From NCBI GenBank assembly GCA_020638995.1, contig JACKHM010000001.1:496001-560000 (forward strand): a stretch of DNA of 64,000 nt, read 5' to 3'. Source of the stretch: Planctomycetaceae bacterium. GTDB lineage: Bacteria; Planctomycetota; Planctomycetia; Pirellulales; Pirellulaceae. The position numbers were made by a program, and so were the translations under genes. Below, in pieces: positions 24,537-34,523 of this stretch (the first letter of the stretch is position 1; every line of letters starts with the position of its first letter). The notes beneath the pieces are model-generated. The model was not told where the DNA came from and searched no databases. It was given only the letters and a program-made list of their open reading frames with translations.

Positions 24537-25770
24537 AGCGGAGCGGAGACGAACGGCGGCAAGTCGCTTGGCCGCCAGCCACTCGGCAGCTGACTTAGCT
24601 GAACGGCGCGAGGCATTGCGTGCATTGCTCATGTGCCCCGTCCTGCCATCCAGCGGCCCGACTGCGGAGTCGTTTCGATTGGTGCGACGTCACGCACTCT
24701 GGTTGAGTGAGTGGCTGCAACGATGGCCGGGTTGGACCTTGGTCATGCAATCCGATTTAGCTCGCCTGCGAAAGACACCATCGCTCCGACCGGACACCAC
24801 GCGCGGCGTGATCGACAAAGGGAAAGGTAACGAGCGGACACAGTTTTCTCGGCGTCGTTATGTCGTGCTGTGTCTGGCATTGGCGACGCTGGAAACCGAA
24901 CAGCGCCAGACTACATTGCGACAAGTCGCCGAACGTACTGAGTTGTTTGTCCGATCCGATGCCGAGTTCCAATCCTTGGATTTCGGTTTTGATCTGAAGC
25001 TGCTGGAGCATCGTCGCGATTTAGTCGCCGTGATGCGCCTCCTCCAACGTTGGAACGTCTTGGTTCGCGCGGACGGCGACGATACCCAGTTCGTGCATGG
25101 CGGCGGTGATTGTCTGTATCGAATTGATCGGCCCACGCTGGCGGGCATACTCGGTTCGGTGCGAGGTGCTTCGACGATCGATCTGTTTTCGTTGCAGGAT
25201 CGTATCACCGCGCTGAACGAGACGGAGCTACCTGAGTCGTCCGATGCACAGAACCGGGCTCTACAGCATTCGCTGGTCCGCCGCTTGCTCGATGATCCGG
25301 TCATGTATTTTGACGAGCTAACTCCCCGCGAGTACGAGTATTGGAACGGTCAGGCAGAACGGTTGCTCAACGAACTTCACAAAATCACCGGTCTGGAGAT
25401 CGAGCGCCGAGCCGAGGGCGTCGCGCTGCTCGATCTCGACGGTCGATGGTCGGACGTTGGCCTGCCAGAAGCGGGAACTCGCGGTCACGCGACGTTGTTG
25501 TTGGCAGAGTGGCTAGCAAACCAGTTGCGGGATTCTACCGTGGTGGAACTCGTTGTGCCGTACGAAGCGGTGATCGATCAGTTCCGTGAACTCGCTCAGT
25601 ACCACGCGCAGCACTGGCGAAAAGACGCCGATACGGCGGAGGGAATCAGGCAAATTGCGGACGAAGCCATCGACGTACTCCATTCATTGGGGTTGCTGGA
25701 CGTGACGCGAACGGGCGTGAAACCGAGACCCGCTGTCGCGCGTTTTCGCTTGGAGGAGCCAATTGAATAG
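24526..25770 (+). CDS. jetB: Wadjet JetB-like protein (DUF2398/TIGR02678)
   Basis: The GTG at 24526, with GGAGG 7 bases upstream, gives 414 residues. The segments LRALLMCPVLPS, RRRYVVLCLALATLETEQRQTTLRQVAE and FVHGGGDCLYRIDRP are typical of DUF2398. This is the KITE-like winged-helix subunit that bridges the SMC heads and the kleisin. It overlaps jetA by 11 nt and jetC by 8 nt, as expected for subunits of one complex. Confidence 0.85.
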   Translation: MPARAERRRTAASRLAASHSAADLAERREALRALLMCPVLPSSGPTAESFRLVRRHALWLSEWLQRWPGWTLVMQSDLARLRKTPSLRPDTTRGVIDKGKGNERTQFSRRRYVVLCLALATLETEQRQTTLRQVAERTELFVRSDAEFQSLDFGFDLKLLEHRRDLVAVMRLLQRWNVLVRADGDDTQFVHGGGDCLYRIDRPTLAGILGSVRGASTIDLFSLQDRITALNETELPESSDAQNRALQHSLVRRLLDDPVMYFDELTPREYEYWNGQAERLLNELHKITGLEIERRAEGVALLDLDGRWSDVGLPEAGTRGHATLLLAEWLANQLRDSTVVELVVPYEAVIDQFRELAQYHAQHWRKDADTAEGIRQIADEAIDVLHSLGLLDVTRTGVKPRPAVARFRLEEPIE

Positions 25771-28700
25771 CCGTGACGTCACTAGCGACGCCCTTGAAAC
25801 GAGCGTTCACACTGCACTAGCGCAGGCCGCCGAGCGGATCATCGCCGGTGAGCTTCCGATTCCAGTGCGCGAGCGGTGGCAGCCGTTGCGAATGGGATTG
25901 ATGAACCTGTTTCTGTTTGAAGATGAGCGGTTTCCCTTTGCTGATGGACGTTTGTTATTGCGAGGAACGAACGGCACCGGCAAGAGTCGTGTCCTGGCGA
26001 TGACTTTGCCGTTGCTACTGGATGGCTCGCTGAAACCGAACCGCGTCGAACCCGATCGAGACTCCACTCGCCAGGTTGCTTGGAACTTGTTGATGGACGA
26101 TCAGAGCAGCCGCACAGGCTACTCGTGGCTGGAATTCGGACGTATCGACGGGCAAGACTCGGTCGAGGGAAACGGCAGCCCCGCGGAAGCTCAATACCTA
26201 ACCATTGGCTGCGGCATGAAAGCGGTACGCGGGCAGCCAATCAAACCATGGTTCTTCGTCACGGATCTTCGGGTTGATGAATCGCTGGAACTCAAGTCAG
26301 CAGACGGAGTGCCTCTAACACTGCGGCAATTGACGGAGTCGTTGGCCGATCGTGGGCAGGTCGTCGAGACAGCGCGAGACTATCGACGATTGGTTGACGA
26401 GAGACTTTTTCGTTTAGGCGAACGATACGATCCGTTGATCGACTTACTGTTGCAGCTCCGTCAACCGCAACTGGCAAAAAAGCTGGATCTTGAGCAACTC
26501 GAATCCGCGCTCCGCAGCGCACTTCCGCCATTGCCGGAATCGCTGCTCGATGACGCTGCCGAAGCGTTCCGCGATCTCGACCAGTACCGTGCCAGCCTAG
26601 CGGCGGATCGCCAGACTCTGGAAGACGTGACGAAGTTCTTGCGGCCGTATCGCGACCACGTGCAGCGGGGAACATTGCGTGCCGCAAAGCGGCTGACGCG
26701 AGCCAATAGCGAGTACGAGAAGGCTCAACGCGAACTGCGTCAAGCGACCGAGCGCCTGGAATTAAATCGCCGCGAGTTGCAGACGGAGGAGAAACGACAG
26801 CGAGAGTTGCGCGTGCGACTAGCCGAAACAGAGGCGGCACTCGACGCACTAAAGAGCAGACCGGAAATGCAAGATGCGGAGCAATTGGACCAGATTCAAC
26901 AATCCATTGAGCGACAACGCAAAGAACTTGCTGAGACCGAAGAAGACCGTCAGCGTTCCGCAGACGAACTGAAAACGGCGAACGATCGACGTGAGCAGGC
27001 GGCTAGTGAACTGAAGCGTCATCAAGACGCAGCCGCCGAATCTTCCGCGAATGCGACCGCAACAGCTGCACCCGACTCGCTTGTGAACCGGCATCGCGAG
27101 TTAACAAATCCATTCTTGGCAAATGGCCTCGCCGACGTGAAGGAAGTTTCGTCGGCGCAATCCAAGCTAACGGAAGACATTCGCCATTGGCGGAAAGCTA
27201 CCGAACACCTTGCTTCCAGGAACGGCGAAGTCGCGTCGGCTCAAGGCAAGCTCCGCGACGCCACACGGGATACGAGCAACGCCAAGCAACAAATGGATCA
27301 AAGCATCGAACTTCTTGCTGACGCGGGGGAAGCGGAGAACGCCGAACGCGAACGATTGTGGGATGCGATTGTTAAGTGGTATCAAACTGAATCTCCACTT
27401 CAGTCTCATCTGCCGACGTTAGGACTGTTCTCGGACGACTGGCATCGCTGGGCGGAAACGCTCTTCGCGTCCGATCCGCTGGACGCTGTCATCACATTGG
27501 CTGAACAGCAAACGGAGCGACGCTTCGCGCAAGAAGAGTCCGTTCTCGTCCAACAATTCGAGCAACATGAGCTTTGCGATGCACTACTTGCCAGCGAACA
27601 GCGGCAGCTGGAATCTGGCGCGTCGATTGAGCCGCCCGCACCCTACACCCGCGACGACGCGTTTCGAGAGCAGCAAACCACCGGCGCGCCGCTCTGGCAA
27701 TTGATCGACTTCGTTTCCGATGTCCCCGCCTCGGAGCGGCCCAATTGGGAAGCGGCTTTGGAATCCTCTGGGCTACTCGACGCTTGGCTCAGCGCCGACG
27801 GAACGTTGTCAGACGCGAACGGCCAGGATACGCAATTGGCGATCGCCGACGAACCGGCACTGCCACTGGAACGCCAACTCCGACGCGTCCTCCGCGTTAC
27901 CGAGAACTGCACACAGCATGGCGTATCTGCGAGCATCGTTGATGCATTGCTGACCGTAATCGGTGTCGGCGAGGGTGCCGGTCGCATCTGGGTTGATCGT
28001 GATGGCCGCTGGCAGAACGGGCCGCTACATGGCTGCTGGACAAAGCCCCTGGCACAATTCGTCGGTGACGACGCTCGCACACAATGGCGCGCGGTTCGGC
28101 TGGCGGAAATTGTCGTCGAACGCGAGCACATCCAAATTGAAATGACAAGGGCCAACGCGCGTATCGAAGAGATTAACGGACTTCGTATCCAAGTCGTCGA
28201 GCACCGCACACGTGTTCCGTCGACGACGGCCCTATTCCAGCGGCACGCGGACACAAACGCGAAACAAACTCAATTGGATCAAGCGTCGCAACGACACCGT
28301 GATTGCGAAACGGTGGAACAAGAACACCGTGATCGGGTCACGTCGCTAATCCAGCGTCGTGACCAAGACGCGGCAGACCTCGGACTTACCGGGTGGGTTG
28401 AGAAACTCGACGAACTTAGGCAACGACTCGGCGACTACGAATCGAAGCTCCAGGTTTTCTGGGCCATGCTGGAGAGTCTGGCCAGCGCTTACATTCGCTT
28501 GGACGAAGCCGGGCAGAGGCTGGACAATTCTTCGAAGCAACAACAGATGCTGCAGCGTCGTCGAGACGACAAACAAATTGAGCTGACCAAAGACGAAGTG
28601 AAGTATCGAGAATTGAACGCCGCCACAGGGCAAGCCGTTGCGGAGATCATGCGCCGACTGGAAGCCCAGCGAGCCGCAAAGAAGTCATTGGACGACGACG

Positions 28701-29980
28701 TCGAGAGATGTAACCAGCAAATCATCGCGCATCATTCAGCCATCGGTGGCCTCGAAAGCAAGTTGCAGCAATTCGAGGAGACGTCGCAAAAGTCTGATGA
28801 ATTGCGTCACGATGCGGCCGATTGGTTCGGCACGATCGGTAGCCACGGTATGATTGACTTCGCGATCGACGAGTTCGAAACACTTGAGCAGCCCTGGTCG
28901 ATGACACAGGCCATCAAACTTGCACGCAGCGCGGACATCAAATTGCAAGGCGTCCGCACCGACGATGATGGCTGGCAAAGCTCCCAGAACCGTGTCTATG
29001 AAGAACACACATCGCTGCAACAAACGGTTCTCTCTCAAGACGGGATGGGAACGGATGTCGATCATTTGCGTGATGGACTGATGTTGGTCACGATTTCGAT
29101 GCAAAGCGAGCGATTGTCGCTCGCCGATGCTGTGTCGCGGTTGAAGTCCGACATCGCGGAGCGTGACCGCATCCTCGACGAGAAAGAGCAGGAAACTCTC
29201 GAGAAGTATCTGCTCGGCGAAGTGGCGGACGGTTTGCGAAAGAAGATGCAGTTGGCCGCTGAGCTGATCGATCTGATGACCCGCGAAGTCTCCCGTCGCC
29301 CGATGAAGACCGGGATGCAATTGCGATTCAAGTGGCAGCGTGATCCGGAAGGCCCGCCGGGGTTGGCCGAGGCGTGTGATGTGCTGCGGACGGTATCCGC
29401 GACATGGTCTCCCGACGAGCGAGAACAGATCAAACTTTTCCTACAGCGGCGGATCCGGATGGAACGCAGCGGAGACCACATCGGTTCGTGGCACGATCAT
29501 CTTCGCGAAGCGCTCGACTATCGAGGCTGGCATCGCATCGAGATATTTCGACGCAGTGGCCCCGATGCCGAATGGAAGAGGCTAACTCGCCGCACCTACG
29601 GCAGCGGCAGCGGCGGCGAAAAGGCGATCGCTCTGACCTTGCCGCAATTGGCTGCCGCGGCAGCGTACTACAAGACCGCGGACAAGCACGCACCGCGATT
29701 CATCTTACTCGACGAGGCATTTGCGGGCATTAGTTCTGACATGCGTGAGAGCTGCATGGAGTTGATCACTGCCTTCGACCTGGATGTTGTAATGACCAGC
29801 GAGAACGAGTGGGGCTGCTACGCCGGAGTTCCGCAAATCGCGATTTGCCAACTCGATCGATTCGCCGGCATCGACGCCGTTGTCACCCGTACCTTCGTTT
29901 GGAACGGCAAGCAGAAGCGTGCGGTGATCGACCCGGAAGTCGCTGCCGAAAGAGAAAGGCAACCGCTCTTGCCCGACTAG
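25763..29980 (+). CDS. jetC: Wadjet JetC-like SMC ATPase (TIGR02680)
   Basis: A TTG start after GGAGGAG gives a 1405-residue SMC/MukB-type protein. The Walker A motif GTNGTGKSRV lies at about residues 68-77. Two long coiled-coil stretches (about 300-450 and 830-1080) flank a central hinge-like region. The C-terminal head carries the ABC signature region YGSGSGGEKAIALTL and Walker B RFILLDEAFAGI. It provides ATP-driven DNA translocation. It lies between jetB (8-nt overlap) and jetD (22-nt gap). All head motifs are intact. Confidence 0.92.
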   Translation: MNSRDVTSDALETSVHTALAQAAERIIAGELPIPVRERWQPLRMGLMNLFLFEDERFPFADGRLLLRGTNGTGKSRVLAMTLPLLLDGSLKPNRVEPDRDSTRQVAWNLLMDDQSSRTGYSWLEFGRIDGQDSVEGNGSPAEAQYLTIGCGMKAVRGQPIKPWFFVTDLRVDESLELKSADGVPLTLRQLTESLADRGQVVETARDYRRLVDERLFRLGERYDPLIDLLLQLRQPQLAKKLDLEQLESALRSALPPLPESLLDDAAEAFRDLDQYRASLAADRQTLEDVTKFLRPYRDHVQRGTLRAAKRLTRANSEYEKAQRELRQATERLELNRRELQTEEKRQRELRVRLAETEAALDALKSRPEMQDAEQLDQIQQSIERQRKELAETEEDRQRSADELKTANDRREQAASELKRHQDAAAESSANATATAAPDSLVNRHRELTNPFLANGLADVKEVSSAQSKLTEDIRHWRKATEHLASRNGEVASAQGKLRDATRDTSNAKQQMDQSIELLADAGEAENAERERLWDAIVKWYQTESPLQSHLPTLGLFSDDWHRWAETLFASDPLDAVITLAEQQTERRFAQEESVLVQQFEQHELCDALLASEQRQLESGASIEPPAPYTRDDAFREQQTTGAPLWQLIDFVSDVPASERPNWEAALESSGLLDAWLSADGTLSDANGQDTQLAIADEPALPLERQLRRVLRVTENCTQHGVSASIVDALLTVIGVGEGAGRIWVDRDGRWQNGPLHGCWTKPLAQFVGDDARTQWRAVRLAEIVVEREHIQIEMTRANARIEEINGLRIQVVEHRTRVPSTTALFQRHADTNAKQTQLDQASQRHRDCETVEQEHRDRVTSLIQRRDQDAADLGLTGWVEKLDELRQRLGDYESKLQVFWAMLESLASAYIRLDEAGQRLDNSSKQQQMLQRRRDDKQIELTKDEVKYRELNAATGQAVAEIMRRLEAQRAAKKSLDDDVERCNQQIIAHHSAIGGLESKLQQFEETSQKSDELRHDAADWFGTIGSHGMIDFAIDEFETLEQPWSMTQAIKLARSADIKLQGVRTDDDGWQSSQNRVYEEHTSLQQTVLSQDGMGTDVDHLRDGLMLVTISMQSERLSLADAVSRLKSDIAERDRILDEKEQETLEKYLLGEVADGLRKKMQLAAELIDLMTREVSRRPMKTGMQLRFKWQRDPEGPPGLAEACDVLRTVSATWSPDEREQIKLFLQRRIRMERSGDHIGSWHDHLREALDYRGWHRIEIFRRSGPDAEWKRLTRRTYGSGSGGEKAIALTLPQLAAAAAYYKTADKHAPRFILLDEAFAGISSDMRESCMELITAFDLDVVMTSENEWGCYAGVPQIAICQLDRFAGIDAVVTRTFVWNGKQKRAVIDPEVAAERERQPLLPD

Positions 29981-30002
29981 CGACACTCGTTACTCATTCA
30001 TC

Positions 30003-31244
30003 ATGCCAGACCCACTCGTAACTCACCTGCAATCCGAATCGTGCAAACCATTGTTGGCTAAGCTGATCAAGCGCGCGGAGCGCGGAAAGCTCTTTTCGGG
30101 AACGCTTGCACTCGGTGATCTCTCGGAAGCTGAGCGAGAGGGGGTCGGCGCTTTGACCGGTCAAACCTGCCGGGGACGGCGCGTCTCGATTGACACCGAC
30201 GCGTTTGACGAAGTCGTCCGAAACACTGGGCGATTCCAGTCACTCCGGCATCTCGTTGAAACAGCCGTCGGTCACGCAATCGAGAACAAACAAGCGACGA
30301 AACAACAACAATTGGCGGATTGGCAAGAGCTCTGGGAGTGGGCAGCCCGACGGTCGATTGACGACCCGCGCCGACAGCGTTGGCTCAACGATATTCGTCA
30401 GTCAGGATGGCTCAAGGCCCGATCCCGAAACGATCATCAACTTGCTAGACAGATGCTTTCTACTGCGGCGGAGTTGTTAGACACACTGCCCGCCGATGGG
30501 ATTCCGCTGGCGGTCTTTGCAGCAACTCATATCGGCGACGCTCATGCCTTGGATCCCGATCGCGATCTAGGACGATTGATGTGCCGCGGCATCGCTTCGA
30601 TACACATGCTGCCAACTCCGAAGAAACGTAGCGACTTGCGTAGGCTGTGGGAATTGATTGGCATTGTACCCGACGAGTTGTCGGTCACTGTGCTGGTCCT
30701 CAATCTGCACGCCATCGGTAACTCGCTCACCGATAAAATGCTGCGAGCACACGCCGCGTGTGGTGAACCATGTCGCCTAACGTTCCGGCAACTTCGCTTG
30801 CACGCTCCAACTATCGAGTCGCCAGGAGTGACGCCGATGTTCGTTTGCGAAAATCCGAGTATTGTTGCATCGGCGGCCGAGCGGCTGGGGGTGCATTGCC
30901 GACCGCTCATCTGCGTCGAAGGACAACCAAACCTCGCGGCATGGAGACTCTTAACACTGGCTACGTCGGCCAACTGGAAGCTGGCCTATCACGGCGACTT
31001 CGACTGGGGTGGAATCCGCATCGCAAATCAGCTTTACCATCGGTTCGGCTTTACGCCGTGGCGGTTCGACACGACTAGCTACGAAGCGTCCAGCAGTAAA
31101 CGCCGTAAGCTCAGGCCGCCAGTCGCCGATGCGTTGTGGGATCCTACTCTCTCGCCCGTCATGGCAGCCGATGGACGGGCTCTCGAAGAGGAGCAGGTTC
31201 TCGGGCAGCTTCTCATGGATCTCGACGCACGAGTCGTCTTTTAA
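30003..31244 (+). CDS. jetD: Wadjet JetD-like Toprim nuclease (DUF2399/TIGR02679)
   Basis: The 413-residue protein ends with the DUF2399 Toprim module: the glutamate strand MFVCENPSIVASA (about 278-291) and the Asp-x-Asp strand YHGDFDWGGIRIA (about 329-341), which bind the catalytic metal. The N-terminal half is the family's helical arm-like region. JetD is the topoisomerase VI-like nuclease that cleaves DNA once the JetABC motor stalls on a small circle. The catalytic acids are present. Confidence 0.9.
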   Translation: MPDPLVTHLQSESCKPLLAKLIKRAERGKLFSGTLALGDLSEAEREGVGALTGQTCRGRRVSIDTDAFDEVVRNTGRFQSLRHLVETAVGHAIENKQATKQQQLADWQELWEWAARRSIDDPRRQRWLNDIRQSGWLKARSRNDHQLARQMLSTAAELLDTLPADGIPLAVFAATHIGDAHALDPDRDLGRLMCRGIASIHMLPTPKKRSDLRRLWELIGIVPDELSVTVLVLNLHAIGNSLTDKMLRAHAACGEPCRLTFRQLRLHAPTIESPGVTPMFVCENPSIVASAAERLGVHCRPLICVEGQPNLAAWRLLTLATSANWKLAYHGDFDWGGIRIANQLYHRFGFTPWRFDTTSYEASSSKRRKLRPPVADALWDPTLSPVMAADGRALEEEQVLGQLLMDLDARVVF

Positions 31245-31434
31245 GCCGAGAACCGCAGAAAAAAGTCAAATTCCTTCTGCTACCATCAACTGTCAAATGC
31301 GATACCGGTCCAATCACGAATGTCGGAAAGCATTAACTCCGTTTGTGGAGAAGAAATGACGGTAGCGCTGCATCTAAGTCACGATAGCGTAGAATCGTCC
31401 ACGACCAATGACTTGAACCTGGAGTACAACGCAG

Positions 31435-33894
31435 ATGGTCTTCGACCCAATTTGTGGCATGGAGGTAGATAAAGGCACGGCATTGCATGCCGAGCGTGAC
31501 GGCCAATCATTTTATTTCTGTAGCGCAAAGTGCCGTCAGATGTTTATGGATCACAGCCACCGCGTCCCGGATATTGAGGACGCGTCGACCATGGCTGAAG
31601 ATCACACGTGTAGTGAACACAATTCTCAAGCTGCCAACGGAGCACACGGCGAAACTTCGTCGAAGTATGTCTGCCCCATGTGCCCCGGTGTCGAGAGTGA
31701 TCAGCCAGGAGAGTGCCCCAAGTGCGGCATGACGCTTGAGCCCGTCCGACCGGAGATGACGAAGACTCGCACGGTCTACACCTGCCCGATGCATCCGGAG
31801 GTCGAGCAGGAGGGGCCGGGCACATGCCCGAAGTGCGGCATGGATTTGGAACCGACGTATGTCGCCGCTGGTGAGGAAGAGGACGACTCGGAATTGAGGC
31901 GCATGACGCTGCGATTCTGGGTGGCAGTGGCTCTCGCGATTCCAGTCTTGCTGTTGGCGATGCTGCCGATGGTTGGCGTGACGTTGGGGCTCTCGCCGAG
32001 TGTATCTCGATGGCTGCAATTTGCGTTGAGCACTCCCGTAGTCCTGTGGGCGGGCTGGCCGTTCTTTGTGCGCGGCTGGCGGTCGGTGATCACGAGGAAT
32101 CTGAACATGTTTACGCTGATCTCGCTGGGTGTCGCGGCGGCGTATGTTTATAGCTTGGCCGCAATGCTCTTGCCTAACATGATTCCGGACTCGTTCAAAG
32201 AAGATGGCCACGTCGCCGTCTACTTTGAAGCAGCCGCCGTGATCATTGCGCTCGTGTTGATGGGTCAAGTGTTGGAGCTGCGTGCTCGTCGACGCACGAA
32301 CAGCGCGATTCGCGAACTTCTATCGCTGGCCCCGCCGACGGCACGAGTCATTCGTGACGGGGAAGAGCGGGAAGTGCCGTTGGACGAGGTTCACGAAGGC
32401 GACATCCTCAAAGTCGTCCCAGGTGAGAAAGTGCCCGCCGACGGAGAGATCACCGAAGGCAAGAGTTCTGTTGACGAGTCGATGATTACTGGTGAACCGG
32501 TTCCGGTCGCGAAAAGGACGGGGGATGCTGTGATTGGCGGCACCGTAAATCAAACGGGTGCGTTTCAGATGCGAGCCAACCGCGTCGGCGAAGACACCGT
32601 GCTCTCGCAGATTGTCCAGATGGTGGCCAATGCCCAACGCAGTCGAGCACCGATTCAACGAGTCGCAGACACTGTGGCTGGCTGGTTTGTGCCGGTCGTC
32701 GTACTGGCCGCAATAGTCACGTTTGTCGCCTGGGCCTGGCTATCGCCTGAAGAGCCCCGGCTCGCATTCGCTCTCGTCAATGCCGTTGCCGTGCTGATCA
32801 TTGCCTGTCCCTGCGCCTTGGGGCTGGCGACACCCATGTCGATCATGGTTGGAGTGGGACGCGGTGCGAAGGACGGTGTGCTGATCAAGGACGCCGAAGT
32901 GTTGGAAGTCTTGGAGCAGGTCGACACAATTATCGTGGACAAGACCGGGACACTCACCGAAGGCCGCCCGAAACTGACCGCATGCATCCCGTTGGAATCC
33001 GTAAGCGAGAACGAGTTGCTGGCTTCGGCTGCGGCGGTTGAACGGAACAGCGAGCACCCGTTGGGGCGAGCGATCGTCGAAGCAGCGCGGGAGCGTGCTA
33101 TCGAATTGGAAGCTGTCGAAGAATTCGACTCGACAACTGGGACCGGAGTGTCCGGCAGCGTGGCGGGAAAACGCGTATTGATAGGCAAGGCAGCTTTCCT
33201 CGCAGATCACAAAGTCAGTGACATAGAAGCACTGACGACGGAGGCCGAGAAGCTTCAGCGCGATGGACACACGGTGATGTTCGCCGCGATCGACGGCAGA
33301 TTCGCGGGGCTGCTGGCTGTTTCCGATCCGATCAAGGCATCCACACCTTCCGCCGTCCGGGAACTGCACGAACTGGGCCTGAAGATCATCATGCTAACCG
33401 GCGACAATGAACGCACGGCGCGGGCGGTTGCCGACGAACTCGGCATCGATGAAGTCGGAGCGGGAGTTAGCCCGCAGGACAAGCACCAACGCGTGCGAGA
33501 CCTCAAAGCCGAGGGCCGCAAGGTAGCAATGGCCGGCGACGGCATCAACGATGCCCCAGCACTGGCCGAGGCGGATGTCGGTATCGCGATGGGAACTGGC
33601 ACCGACGTCGCGATCGAGAGCGCTGGGGTGACACTGGTGAAAGGCGATCTGCGAGGCATCGTCAAGGCGATTCGTTTGAGCCGACGCACGATGCGCAACA
33701 TCCGCCAGAATCTCTTCTTCGCCTTCATCTACAACGCCTTGGGTGTTCCTGTTGCCGCCGGCGTCCTGGTGCCGCTGTTCGGGATGGGAGCCCTGCTGAG
33801 CCCCATGATCGCAGCCGCTGCCATGAGTTTCAGCTCCGTCTCGGTTGTCGCAAACGCCCTGCGGCTTCGTGCAGCCCGATTGGCCGATGAATAA
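31435..33894 (+). CDS. copA: copper-translocating P1B-1 ATPase with YHS and metal-knuckle N-terminus
   Basis: The 819-residue protein pumps Cu+ (or Ag+) from the cytoplasm. The N-terminus holds a YHS domain (DPICGMEV...YFCSAKCRQMF, residues 4-38) and two heavy-metal-binding knuckles (YVCPMCPGVE...CPKCGMTLEP about 77-103, YTCPMHPEVE...CPKCGMDLEP about 113-139) in place of the usual HMA domains. The P-type core is complete: TGEPVPV actuator, membrane CPC motif near residue 458, DKTGT near 501, SEHPLG nucleotide-binding motif, GDGINDAP hinge. The last helices carry FIYNALG and MSFSSVSV, the P1B-1 Cu+ signature. It is followed by Cys-rich exported proteins read in the same direction. No CueR or CsoR gene is adjacent. 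Confidence 0.93.
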   Translation: MVFDPICGMEVDKGTALHAERDGQSFYFCSAKCRQMFMDHSHRVPDIEDASTMAEDHTCSEHNSQAANGAHGETSSKYVCPMCPGVESDQPGECPKCGMTLEPVRPEMTKTRTVYTCPMHPEVEQEGPGTCPKCGMDLEPTYVAAGEEEDDSELRRMTLRFWVAVALAIPVLLLAMLPMVGVTLGLSPSVSRWLQFALSTPVVLWAGWPFFVRGWRSVITRNLNMFTLISLGVAAAYVYSLAAMLLPNMIPDSFKEDGHVAVYFEAAAVIIALVLMGQVLELRARRRTNSAIRELLSLAPPTARVIRDGEEREVPLDEVHEGDILKVVPGEKVPADGEITEGKSSVDESMITGEPVPVAKRTGDAVIGGTVNQTGAFQMRANRVGEDTVLSQIVQMVANAQRSRAPIQRVADTVAGWFVPVVVLAAIVTFVAWAWLSPEEPRLAFALVNAVAVLIIACPCALGLATPMSIMVGVGRGAKDGVLIKDAEVLEVLEQVDTIIVDKTGTLTEGRPKLTACIPLESVSENELLASAAAVERNSEHPLGRAIVEAARERAIELEAVEEFDSTTGTGVSGSVAGKRVLIGKAAFLADHKVSDIEALTTEAEKLQRDGHTVMFAAIDGRFAGLLAVSDPIKASTPSAVRELHELGLKIIMLTGDNERTARAVADELGIDEVGAGVSPQDKHQRVRDLKAEGRKVAMAGDGINDAPALAEADVGIAMGTGTDVAIESAGVTLVKGDLRGIVKAIRLSRRTMRNIRQNLFFAFIYNALGVPVAAGVLVPLFGMGALLSPMIAAAAMSFSSVSVVANALRLRAARLADE

Positions 33895-34019
33895 TTCTGG
33901 GTGTCGCAAAAAAACTTTTGAAGCCGCGTGAAGGAAACAACCGCCTGCCGCATCTAATAGGTAGAAACGAGAAGGAAGAGAAGTCGGTGTGGAGTCGCTT
34001 TTGTCGGAAAGGTTTGGCG

Positions 34020-34397
34020 ATGAACGCCTTAGTTGCAAAACTGCTGAACATCTCCCTGGCGGGCATGCTTGTCCTCCCCTTCGGCTACTGTTGTGACCAG
34101 AAGCTAACGCGAAACCCTGCATCAGAGACGGCTGGGAACTGCTGCCACACGAGCGACCAACAGCCACAATCTCCAGTCGCCGCGACGAAATCCTGCTGCT
34201 GCCAAGAGCGATTAACGGCGACGCAAGTCAAAAAGACGCGAAAACGTGCTATCGTCACAGAGTTCCCAACGATGGGGGCAAGTGTCGTTTGGAATGAGCC
34301 TGCCCAATTCGATGTGGCGGCACGACCGCACTCACCCGCCTTGTTTGCGAACGGATCACGTTCCGTGCAAACCCTCTTTTGTGTGTGGCGACTGTAA
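34020..34397 (+). CDS. small Cys-rich exported protein
   Basis: The ATG after GGAAAGG gives 125 residues: a hydrophobic N-terminal segment (LLNISLAGMLVLPFGYCC) and Cys clusters (GYCCDQ, GNCCH, KSCCCQE), ending SVQTLFCVWRL. It probably lies in the periplasm or is membrane-anchored and binds Cu+. Its architecture (hydrophobic start, paired-Cys clusters, aromatic/Cys end) recurs in the proteins at 41271 and 45047, which may be paralogues. No named family recognised. Confidence 0.6.
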   Translation: MNALVAKLLNISLAGMLVLPFGYCCDQKLTRNPASETAGNCCHTSDQQPQSPVAATKSCCCQERLTATQVKKTRKRAIVTEFPTMGASVVWNEPAQFDVAARPHSPALFANGSRSVQTLFCVWRL

Positions 34398-34523
34398 TCG
34401 ACGTTGGTATGCGTCTTGGCTCAAGAGAACCTACAGACGCTTCGCAAGTGCGTCACAACCCATGAGAGGGCTGTGTCGTGTGACACCTACATCTGTCGAT
34501 TTCAACACACAAGGATCTATACC

